The notes beneath the pieces were generated by a model. It was given only the letters and a program-made list of their open reading frames with translations. It did not search any database and was not told the DNA's origin. A stretch of DNA of 64,000 nt from Elgaria multicarinata webbii (lineage: Eukaryota; Chordata; Lepidosauria; Squamata; Anguidae), in assembly GCF_023053635.1 (NCBI RefSeq), contig NC_086172.1, forward strand, positions 95,194,181-95,258,180. Direction: 5' to 3'. Made by a program: the position numbers and the translations under genes. Every line of letters begins with the position of its first letter. Position 1 is the first letter of the stretch. Shown here piece after piece: positions 1 to 9,405 of the stretch.

Positions 1-1222
1 CCATTTTGCTGTGTTTCATGCTACTGGTAACCAGATACGTTGGCTGCTACAAGAGAAGCTATAGCATCTCAAGTCGCTAGAAAAGTTGGTGTAATAGATT
101 TGATGATCCATGAAATATTAATAAATCCTCTTTCTTCTCCTCACTACTTCTCCTACTCCCACTAATACAAAGCACAAAATGAGTCTTATAATTACAACAA
201 ATATGAGCTTGACATGTTTCTTTGAGGCAGAGAAAGCACGATTCATCAATGAGATGTGCTTCCTGTTTTGACAGGGCTGATGTGACATTAAAAAATTAAC
301 TTGCACTGGAGAGATGCACAGGTTATTTTCTCATCTGATACTTGCACATCTCTCCCCTGAAAATTCTTTTCCAAAGGTTATACCAGCTTCAAAGAAGAAC
401 TGAAATCACGTCACCGGTCTCTCAGTCATCAGGGTAATATGCATAGCTGTTCTTTCTGTGGTGCATCATATATGTGGTCTGATACTGAAAACAAATACTT
501 TTTAATGTTTAAGCAGCTTGCAAATAATTTAGTAGTTATACTCAAACTCGTACTGGTGTATAAAGTACATGTGTGTTTGTTTCCTGCTTGGTTTGTTTGT
601 TTTGTGTTTCAGTGATGGCATCATAGTATTACAAGATGCCACTAATTTTCAGAAAAGTCTCAAGATTGGAAGACATGCTGAGTAATGGCCTGAAAGCTTA
701 GTATTTTCACAACATTCCCCCAAATAGAAGAATTTAATTTTTTTTTTTGTATTTTTTGAAAATGGAATATTAACATGTTGTACTTACAAAGCAAAATGTT
801 CAAATGCTCAAATAAATTATCTCTGATTTATTAGAATACATTTACTAGGGAAACACCCCCGCCCCCAGTGTACTGGTTTTAAAAGCGGAAAGCTAAGAAG
901 AAACATTGCTTCCATTAAGATTTGTTATTAATATGTTATTTAACTTTTTTAAAAGGTGGCTTTTCTCTCCATTAGGAAAGAAAGGGTGTATAAGTGTTTT
1001 TTTAACTATATAAAACTAATTTAGCATAAATTCCTAGCCTAAGACTGTCATGATTTGAATGTTGAGCCCACAGACATTAAAAGTTATCAACCGATATATT
1101 TAGTACCTGTTAACTCCTTCAACAAATATTTATAAATGTTTTTAATGTTGCAAACTATATGGCTCTAACATGCATCTTCCACTACTAGAGATGTTTCACG
1201 GTTTAAAAATATATCTACATAA

Positions 1223-1319
1223 ACTGCAACCCTATGCATGTCTTCTCAGAAGTATACCCATTGTTTTCAATGTACCATTGTCCCTTACTCCTAGGAAGGT
1301 GTATATAGGATTGCAACCA
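1223..1319. repeat. Fold-back interspersed repeat, family A
   Basis: Imperfect inverted repeat. The left end reads CTGCAACCCTATGCATGT and the right end GTATATAGGATTGCAACCA. The centre is a degenerate palindrome around CCATTGTTTTCAATG. The same motif recurs many times in the window (see the other family A entries). Confidence 0.6.
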
Positions 1320-1653
1320 CAATGTATCCATAAAATTCTCTACTGTGTATATGTTTATTGTTAGTTTATGTTTAAAGTAGCCAACTATTTCTGATATGGC
1401 TAGTAAAAAGTATACTGTACTTCAAAATATATATTTCCAGAATTCCAGCATTAAAAACAATGGAATACTCTGCTCAGTAACAAATATAAAGATCACAGAT
1501 TTTAAATTCTAACCCATTTGAAGTAAAATCAACATGTAAGTTTCTTATCACTGTAAATGTGAACAAAAGAAATTATAGAAAATTAAAGAAGTAACTTAAA
1601 AATAGCGTTCTAGAATGCTCAGTACAGATCATTGATATTTGAAAGGTGAGTAG

Positions 1654-1728
1654 CCCAATCATATGCATTCAGAAGTAAGCCCTACTTAGTTCAATGGGAC
1701 AAAGTATGTAGACATAGAATTGAAGCTG
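1654..1728. repeat. Fold-back repeat, family A (degraded copy)
   Basis: Partial copy: AATCATATGCATTCAGAAGT, then a degraded AAGCCC...GTTCAATGGGAC palindrome centre, then a decayed right end. Confidence 0.45.
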
Positions 1729-3234
1729 TAATATACCAATTAATAGAGAATTCTCTTGTCAAGGTGTGAGGAGGTACCAGATTAGGAGATACTCCTCAGA
1801 TGCTTTCCCAATTTGCCACTGGACAATTATTTTGCAATGGTCACTTTTTCCAATTATAAGAATGTCCCATACCCAAGTCTAGCAACTATTAAGCTTTTCC
1901 AGCCACTGATTATTTCCAATTGGGGCATTCACATTCAAGTAAATGCAATATCCTTAAATGAGCAAGGTAAACAGTGGATCAATAAATAGACAATTTCTGC
2001 CCACTAATAATCCCTTTAAGTGCAAATACTGCTGACGAAGATGCTTGATCCAATCACACAAACACACTAAGTTTGCTGATAGCTTCCTATAGAACTACAA
2101 CCTATAAATGCTTTGTGTCCATTCAGAGTTGAATTTCAGCTTTTCAGAGTCCAAATGTCACCTGCTTAACAATTTGAACCCCTATTAACAAATGTTGGTA
2201 CAACTCTCCCAATATTCTTTCCTCAGGCCAAGTGTTTCTTGGCATCCCATGAAATATGAAACCTTTATTAGCCCCTTTTGTTATCAAAGCTTAGCAGGTT
2301 GCCTCTCAAATTCTCCTTTATTTTATTTTTCCTTAGTGAAGCTTGTTGTGATTGTTCAGTTTTACTGAGCAACTCAAATGATAAGCAATGCTGCAAAAGA
2401 AACTGAATAAACAGCATCTTGTGGCCAAAAAAACTCACAGTTTACATGTTCATACAACTTTTTCCCCTTCATTATGGGGGCTGACAGTGGAGTAATAAAA
2501 GCACTGTCAGACTAGCTCCAAAACTCCACAATTTAATGTCTATTTAACTTGCATTCTGTGTGGAAATTTTCAGTTAACATTCTAGAAATCAATGTCAACT
2601 TGGCGGCTCAGAAGCCTAATTACTGTTACAAAAACTGGCCCAATTAAATGTATCACTTCATCATATTTTTTGAGTTTGTTTATCATATAAAACTGGAAAC
2701 CCAGACAGTAACATGCTAGCATTGTTAGAAGTCCTAAGAAAGTTTAGATTTTATCTTCCTGTGTAATAAATTAGGCATGGAAAACGCAGTTTTGCACAAA
2801 AGGTGGCATGTCAGGAAAACCAACAAAAATCCTGTAATATCAATATTAGTCATACAGGCCTCTGCAGTTTTTGCTGCAACAGACTAATAGGGCTACCTCT
2901 CTGGAAGTTGTTTAGGAGGAACAACTTGAAAGGAAGCTGTTTAGGAGGAATTGGGCAATAACCACTCACTTTTGGAAAATACACCGTACAGCCCAAGTTC
3001 AATGTAAATACTATACAGTTTGAAGCAAAATTTAACGTAAACATCACTGTTTGCTGGACTCTAACACACACAAGATGGTCCAAGCACCTAACTTAATACA
3101 AGGGTTTACTTTTCTACGTGTTGTTGGAGAGTTGCAGGATGCTCAAGTACGAAGCGTCGCTACCTACGAATAAAGATTTCTGTTTCAAAAGTTATCCTTC
3201 GCTTCCCTCCCAGAAGGCGGCTGCTAGTGCTTAC

Positions 3235-4221
3235 CTGTTCTCTGGAAATGCAAGGCAACGAGGGTCTCCTGGACATCTTGCAGCTGCCATAGTAACTTGC
3301 AGACGTCTCCCCCAAAGACACGCAGCTGGATCTCCTCCTGGGTCGTATGACAGGCACTTTCTCCTCTGCGCTGCTGGGCAGCTTCGGGTGAGAATATTGA
3401 GGACGGTGCTGCAGCCCCCGGCCCGGCGGACAGCAAGGGGAGAAGATGCCGCGCTCCCCACCCAGCAGCGCCAGAAGGCAGCCCGCCACCCCGACGAAGC
3501 CGGACAGCAAAGGCCTAAGGGCCGGGGGTAGGGAGCCCAGGCTAGTAAGCGAGACCAGCCACACGAGGCTGGAGAAAACCAAGACCAGAAGGCTCCTGCG
3601 GAGCTTGAGGCTGCGCTGCAAGAGGGTCAGCCCGGCCACCGCGCTCAGCGTGGCCAGTAGCCGCCCGGCCACCATCTGCAGTTCGGCCGGCGGGGGTTGG
3701 GGGGCGCCCTCCTCCGCCTCGTCCTGGTGGGGCAGCAGCAGCCACTGCAGCGCCACCACGTCCCCCGAGTAACAACACACCGGCAGCGCCAGAAGCCACC
3801 AGAGGCCGCCGGGTTCGTCCCGGGCCAGGTAGCAGGTGAGGAAGAAAAAGGCGCAGGCGAGGCTGAAGAGGGGGCTGAGGCACTGGCACAGCCCGAACAG
3901 TCCGGCTGCCTCGCGGGGACTCCGAGCCGCCGCCCTTTCGTTGTCGCCCCAGCGGAGCCACCACCACACGAGGAGCGCCAAGGCAGCCGCCGCCGCGCAC
4001 AGACTGAAGAAAAGAGCCCCGCGATAAGCGGCTGGCAGCAGCGAAAGGAATCCCAGCGGCGAGCTTTGCGGCAGGGGGGTCGCGCATGCTTTCACGTAAC
4101 CGTTCCTCAGGCTGTTGGGCTCAGGACGAGCCAAGGCGCTATCCGGAGCCTGGCGGGCAAGTTTGTTGTGCCCGTGCGGAGGCGCGGGGGAGGCGGCGGA
4201 GGCTTCTTTCTCTTCCCTCAT
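3235..4221 (-). CDS. PDE3B: cGMP-inhibited 3',5'-cyclic phosphodiesterase 3B, coding exon 1 (partial gene)
   Basis: PDE3B is a membrane-bound cAMP/cGMP phosphodiesterase that lowers cAMP downstream of insulin signalling. Only exon 1 (residues 1-329) is here; it encodes the N-terminal membrane region, and the catalytic domain lies beyond the left edge. Visible features are SLRNGYVK near residue 37, hydrophobic segments at about 66-88, 115-133, 139-162, 186-205, 209-235 and 238-254, and a basic phospho-site block RPRRRSSCVSLGE at about 293-305. A second site, SRRPSLPCIS, lies near 317-326. These blocks match human PDE3B (Akt/PKA-site region), recalled from memory. The start is the first Met in the frame. 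Exon 1 ends at ...ISREQ with donor CAG|GTAAGC at 3235/3234; in-frame residues beyond this are intronic read-through. Between the blocks the sequence is diverged from mammals, as is usual for this N-terminus. Confidence 0.93.
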
Positions 4222-4601
4222 GGTGGTCGGGCGGGAACAGACAGGACGAGGAGAGGGCGAGTTCGTCAGCTGCTGCTGCTGCTGCTTCTCCTCCCTCCTG
4301 AAGCTGCCGCCTCCCTCATCTTTTCAAAAGAAAGGCACGCCGAGGGTACCAGCAGCCACGGGCTCCGCTTCTGGGGCACAAGCGGCTGCGGCGAGTCCGG
4401 ACTCGGAGCATGGTGGGTAAAAGGGGGAGGGAGAGCGAAAGGTAAAAGTATCTCTTTCTCTCTCGCTCGGAGCTGCGCTCCCTGAGGGAACTCGCTGTCG
4501 CCTCCCAGAGCTCAACGGCAGTAACGTCCGTTCGCGCGCTTACAAGACACACCCCCGGGCCGGGTCGCGCCGCTCGCGGCGGTGGAAACGCGAGCAGTCG
4601 G
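4222..4601 (-). promoter_or_regulatory. PDE3B: PDE3B GC-rich 5' UTR and promoter region
   Basis: GC- and CpG-rich sequence is continuous with exon 1 and extends upstream of the start codon to about 4600. It includes a CAG/CTG trinucleotide run at about 4268-4288. I see no TATA box in a convincing position. The transcription start cannot be fixed from the sequence. A fold-back element abuts the upstream edge at 4602. Confidence 0.6.
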
Positions 4602-4796
4602 GGCTGGTGGCTCCGATGTCGGTGGAGCTATAAATCCGCTCTGGGTTTCAGTCAGAACCAAACAAAACTCTGAAGGAGCTGTCCAAAGTGCTGGACCTAT
4701 TTCGGGGGCTGAGGTTCAGCGCTTTGGATACCTCCATTAGAGTTCTGACAAACACAGAGCGGAATCAGAGGTCCACCGACATCGGAGCCACCAGCC
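4602..4796. mobile_element. Fold-back MITE-like element at the PDE3B promoter
   Basis: The left arm begins GGCTGGTGGCTCCGATGTCG and the right arm, read on the opposite strand, begins with the same 20 bases. Pairing continues imperfectly for about 50 bp (GGTGGA, TCCGCTCTG, GTCAGAAC). The total span is 195 bp. No transposase is encoded, so it is non-autonomous; the superfamily is not identified. It lies about 380 bp upstream of the PDE3B start codon. Confidence 0.75.
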
Positions 4797-5375
4797 TCCA
4801 CTGAGTGCATGGTGGGGCGAGAGGGCGGGCGGCGCGGAGAGGTTGAGAAATCGTGGCGACTGCGATTCAGGACTTAACTTTTTTCTTTTATTAACTGCCT
4901 CCGCCACACTTCTTCCCTCTGTGGTCCGGAAGGACAGGCAACCGGAGAAGCCCAGAGAAGGTTGGATTCTAACGGTCGCCGTTGAAAGGGAGGGGGCGGA
5001 GGGAGAAAGAAAGAAAGGAAGGTTTAACAGCTTGATATCCTTTACACGCCTTTCTCAGAAGCAAGTCCCATTGAGTTCAATGGGGCTCGCTCCCAGCAGG
5101 TTAGTACGGTTGCAGCTTGGGTCGGCGGTGCGGCTCGCCTCCCCTGCGGCGGGGGAGGGGCGTTCTGGAACGGAGCGCAGATTTCAAATGAACTCGCGTC
5201 CTCTCCTCTCCTCTCCCGCCACGAGGAAGGGGATGGCGAAGTCCGTGTCAGATTCTAGGATCCCTCTTACAACTTTCCGCTTTGGTTGCGTTAGAAGCGC
5301 TTACGCTGTTGAATTCCCTGCCAGCTCTGCCGCTCGGCCACCCCCCCTTACACACACAGGCTTGTAACTATCTTC
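4797..5375. other. GC-rich flank of the PDE3B promoter with a family A copy
   Basis: Moderately GC-rich intergenic DNA. A family A copy lies at about 5047-5120: AAGTCCCATTGAGTTCAATG followed by CGCTCCCAGCAGGTTAGTAC. Long open frames here are a product of GC content and have no recognisable protein similarity. Confidence 0.5.
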
Positions 5376-5521
5376 TTAGGCCATAGCTAGACCTAAGGTT
5401 TATCCCTGGATCGTCCAGGGGTCAAACCTGTTCATCTAGTGACACACAGGGGATCCAGTGCTCAGGCAGGGGTGAACCCTAGATGATCCCAGGATAAACC
5501 TTATGTCTAGCTGTGGCCTTA
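5376..5521. mobile_element. Short fold-back MITE-like element
   Basis: Near-palindromic 146-bp element. The left arm reads TAGGCCATAGCTAGACCTAA and continues GGTTTATCCCTGGATC. The right arm is the complement: GATCCCAGGATAAACCTTAT, then GTCTAGCTGTGGCCTTA. Arms are about 40 bp. No coding capacity. Confidence 0.7.
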
Positions 5522-5914
5522 GAATGTCTCCTTTTCTTCCTTTGGAAGTATAGGGAGTACTGGGTCAAGCTGAAGATCTGATTGACAAAAATTGATAGGA
5601 AAAGAGTGGACCTTACTACAACAGGATGGAGGAGGACAAATTTACAAAAAATCATTCTATGAAGAAAGGAGGTAGACCTGGAGATCGCCTCATGAAACTG
5701 GCTGTCCGTAGATTCAGGATGAAACAAAAGAAGCTACTTCACAGAACACATAATTAACTTATGGAATTCATGAACACAAGACATGGTAATAGGCACTAGT
5801 TTAAAGGGAGAATATATTAATTCTGACAAGGCCTATTAATTCTGACAAGGCCTATCCAAACCTATTAGCCATGATAGCTAATTGAGACATAGTTCAAAGA
5901 TCACCTAGCTCTGA

Positions 5915-6058
5915 ATAACTGTTGCTTGGAAGACAAACAATTGTGGAGGACCTTCAAGTCCTGCTTGTGGGTTTCCTAGGAGCAACTGGCTGGCCAGTGT
6001 TGGATAAGATGCTACACTAGATGGACTAGATCCAGCAGGGCTCTCCTCATGTTCACAT
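5915..6058 (+). mobile_element. CR1/L2-type LINE 3' tail fragment
   Basis: Contains CTGCTTGTGGGTTTCCTAGG, GGCTGGCCAGTG, GATGGACTAGATCCAGCAGG and ends GGGCTCTCCTCATGTTCACA. This resembles a common reptile LINE 3' UTR ending in a TTATGTTC-type repeat. Only the 3' end is present. The clade (CR1 or L2-like) is from memory. Confidence 0.55.
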
Positions 6059-6405
6059 ACCTCAGCCACAACAGGATTAAACCAACAGTTGCTCATGCAA
6101 CATCATTTTTCTGGACTACATTTCATTATTAAATGGCTAAGTTCCCTAGCCTTTTGTTGTTTTATTTTTATTTATTTGAGTGGAAAGTAATCAAGGGGGA
6201 GACTTCTGGCTTAGAGCCTAGCAATACCCTCTAGGTGCATTGCTGGATTAATATGGAGATGTGGATTTTCTGTGTCTTATAGGTGTGTGTTTTCTTAGGG
6301 GTGCAGGCTCCTAGGGTATAGACTCTGGCTCAAGAGCCCTGAAATTATAGATTTGGGCTGAGGCTCACGCCAGGTCATAATGCAAAGGCCTGGGTTGGTT
6401 TTGAG

Positions 6406-7195
6406 TAGGGCTGTGCACGGACCCCCCAAACAGCTTCGTGGCCCGATCTGAAACTTGCGGATCGGGCTGATTCGCTTCGAGTCCATCCGCCCCTCCCCTG
6501 CTCCGCAGAGCAAGATCCGGAGGGGTAGACTGAGATTTTGTCCCCCCCCTTCCCTACTTACTTGCCTTCGCGGCGGACGGTGGAGGCAGGTAAGGGGGGA
6601 CAAAATGGGGCCAAATAAGCCCCCCTCCCCCCTGCCCCCCTACTTGGCTACCTGACTGCGGCAGCAGAGCCAGGTAAGCCCCCCTCCCCCCACTTACCTG
6701 TGTCTGGAAGCTTCAACTGAGGCCCAGGCCTCAGTTGAAGCCTGTGCCAGACTGCGATGGACAAAGGTAAGCCCCCCTGCCCCCTTACCTGGCTCCTCTG
6801 CCATCACCACATGGACTGTGGCGGTGGCATAGCCAGGTAAGCCATGCTCCCCACACACACTTACCTGCCTCTGGCGCAGGCTTCAATTGAGGCCCAGGCC
6901 TCAAAGCGGAAGCAGGTCGCAGCCTGCTTCCGATTTGAGGCTTGGGCCTCAGTTTATGCCTGCACCGGACCGCGACAGAGGCAGGTAAGCCCCCCTCCCC
7001 TCTTACTTGGCTCTGTCACCATACAGACTGCGCCACCGCCAGGTGATCCCCCTCCCCTCTTACCTGTGTTCGGAGCTCCGGATGGAGGCGAACCACTTCG
7101 CCTCGATCCACAGCTCCCCCAACCCGATTCGGATCCGCTTTTGTCAGAGGTGGAGCGGGTTGCTCCGCTCAGGATTAGAGCGGAGCACAGCCCTA
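6406..7195. mobile_element. Non-autonomous hAT-like element with internal splice-donor-like array
   Basis: Ends are TAGGGCTGTGCACGGACC and GAGCACAGCCCTA, which pair as short terminal inverted repeats. The element is flanked by an exact 8-bp direct duplication GTTTTGAG at 6398-6405 and 7196-7203, the target-duplication length of hAT transposons. The 790-bp interior is GC-rich. It is built of repeated palindromic modules bounded by CTTACCTG and CAGGTAAG and by GAGGCCCAGGCCTCA-type cores. It has no transposase. Confidence 0.8.
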
Positions 7196-7710
7196 GTTTT
7201 GAGTACCTCTGTTTCCACTGTTGGTCTGAAGGAATCAGATGGACCCTTCAAGTCAGACCCAGAGCCCAGGTTGCTTCTCAGGGTGGGGATTCTAGCAGCA
7301 CCCATATATACTTTGTTGCCGTTCCTTAAAACATTGCTGAATGCTTCTTCCTTAGTCCAGTTGATTAAAACTGCCTTTACAAACACATCTAGTTGTGACA
7401 TCAAAATATACTGCTCTCCAAAACTGCCACAGTGTGCCTTTTTAGAGTAAGGCATGGCACTACTTTCTCATTAACAAAATTGCCCGGGCCCTCAAGAGAG
7501 TAGTTGTTTATGTGCATGAGTACACAGAGGCACAATACACAATCCATCCAGCTGCCAGTTATTCTATATAGCAGGATCCCTGTCCATAACTCTCCTGGAA
7601 AATATTACTGAAAGTGCATGCTGCCACTCCACCATTTGGGAACACCTGATTCTTAAAGCAGTCTCAGGGATCAGAAATAAACCACACCATGCTATCAGCT
7701 GCCGTTCACA

Positions 7711-7715
<5 letters not shown>

Positions 7716-7764
<49 letters not shown>
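7716..7764. repeat. (TAA)n microsatellite
   Basis: About 16 uninterrupted TAA units. An isoleucine run read from it on the minus strand is an artefact. Confidence 0.95.
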
Positions 7765-7879
7765 TCCCTCAAAGAATCTATGCTTAAATGTTGATTCTGT
7801 GCACTGCATGTTGACACACACCATTTAGTAAAGCAACCCACGATCCCTGCCTCTTTAACAGCCAAGGTCTGCCAAAGTA

Positions 7880-8330
7880 TACACAGAACTCTTCTATCTA
7901 GTGTCCATAGTATACTGCTGAAATCCTCCCGAACGCACCTCCACTTGCCAGTTTGAAGCTGGGCATAGTGCCGTTATCTCATTTATGAAAACAACCGTGA
8001 ACTCTCGGTACCAGTCACCCAAGTCACACATCTGGCTGGCACTCATGATATTCAGCTGAAAATGTCTCCAGAATTGACATCCATACAAATGTCTGTTCCA
8101 GGAAGGGCACTGTGCCATCTCTTTATGCAAGCTGCCTGGAACACCTAGTTCCCAGGCAGTCATGGTGATCCTAATGAAACACATAGAACATAACTGACGG
8201 AAAGCTCTGCTATACTGCACAAAACCTTTCTGGACCCCTATCACAAATGTCCATTCCAGAGAGGGCACTCTAGCCTTCTTTCCACTTGTAAAGGAAGCTG
8301 GGAACATCTTGTTCCTAGGCTACCTTTGAG
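7880..8330. repeat. Degenerate local direct repeats, unclassified
   Basis: Two diverged units about 150 bp apart share AAATGTCTGTTCCAGGAAGG / AAATGTCCATTCCAGAGAGG, then GGGCACT, then GGAAC(A)...TAGTTCCCAGGC / TTGTTCCTAGGC. A third, weaker echo lies at about 7570-7660. Probably a decayed mobile element; the family is not recognised. Confidence 0.4.
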
Positions 8331-8732
8331 TGGTCATTATTGGGGAAGGTCAGCTGTGACTTATATAACCATCTTCATGCGTAAACTCACGCGGGGCAGA
8401 GGAGGAAGCTCAGTCATCATTCATCATTCTATTTGGGCTGACTTTGGGTAACCTAGGGAATGGTTGTGGGAATGGTGGGTTTCATTTCATGTTTATCAGC
8501 TTCTAGTTTTGTAACCCCACTTTCCCCACCACCTCCATCTTCACCTTGGATGAAAAGGATAATGCCCATAGGCTATGTTTTCTCCAGACCGTTAGCTTTT
8601 ATGCATAGGCAGGAGGAGGCAGGAGCCACTGGAAAAGTGGTTGATCAGCATATCATGTTCCTTCTGAATTTTAAATCTCTTCGGTTTCTTCTCCATTCGC
8701 TACAGCTACTCCTCTGGGACAAGGAGTGCTTT

Positions 8733-8771
8733 AAAATTATCCATTATAAATATATTATAATGGATAATTTT
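8733..8771. repeat. Perfect AT-rich hairpin
   Basis: Two exactly complementary 17-bp arms, beginning AAAATTATCCATTATAA, separated by a 5-base loop. Confidence 0.85.
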
Positions 8772-9193
8772 CATATAGTTAATATTTTAATGAAGACTAT
8801 ATACGGAGGAGGGAGGGAGAGATTAACCCATCCTGAATATTTGGGATACGGTTGACATTTAAGTAAATAAATATTGCAGCATTAATTCTACTTTTACTAT
8901 ATTCTATATATTCTCTAGCAACGACATTGATTCCCCACTCCTATTCTGGTGATAGTATATCCAGAAGGTTTGGTGCCATAATATCTGCTGCAAATAGTGG
9001 AGACTAGCTGATTTTTTCCTTCCTAGAAATTATATTTTATTCCATGTCTTTCTCCAAGAATCTGTAACAGCTGTGCAAATATGCCAACAATGTGGTGATA
9101 CACCAACAGCTATTTTAATGCTTATGCATATCTACTGAGCAGTTTCAGTGAATGATGTATGAAAGCTGCCTTGAAACCATTATAGATGTACTC

Positions 9194-9405
9194 CAGGCCT
9201 GCACAACTTTGGATCCACCAAACCAAATGATATCTACCAGCCACAAATGGTGGCCTACCGGGGGCGGGAGGTGCACAGTAAAGCTTCTGTTTTTGCTGCA
9301 TTATTGGGACTGCAAAAGCAGGAGAATCATCTAGCCATCAGTAGGCCACCATACATGAATGGTGGGATCTGGTTGCCCTGAAGGGTCACAAGTTCTGTAG
9401 GCCTG
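9194..9405. mobile_element. hAT-like MITE
   Basis: Ends pair as CAGGCCTGCACAACTTTGG (left) and CAGGCCTACAGAACTTGTG (right, opposite strand), the CAG...CTG ends typical of hAT elements. A clean target duplication is not visible. No coding capacity. Confidence 0.55.

Larger units (their letters stand above)
1..3234 (-). other. PDE3B: PDE3B intron 1 (5' portion)
   Basis: This AT-rich stretch lies downstream of the PDE3B exon 1 donor on the minus strand, so it is the start of intron 1, which leaves the window on the left. I see no second PDE3B exon in it. It holds two short interspersed fold-back copies (1223-1319 and about 1654-1728). The rest is unique-looking AT-rich sequence with no supportable coding content. 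Confidence 0.8.

Noticed and set aside
3118-4485. Several long open frames on both strands overlapping PDE3B exon 1, including a 262-codon plus-strand frame
   Set aside because: Shadows of the GC-rich PDE3B exon; no independent similarity, and PDE3B itself is clearly recognised.
4843-5367. 174-codon plus-strand open frame
   Set aside because: GC-rich region with low stop density; it overlaps a family A repeat and shows no domain, signal or splice context.
6844-7450. Open frames of 147-161 codons on the plus strand
   Set aside because: They lie mostly inside the GC-rich hAT-like element at 6406-7195 and read its tandem modules.
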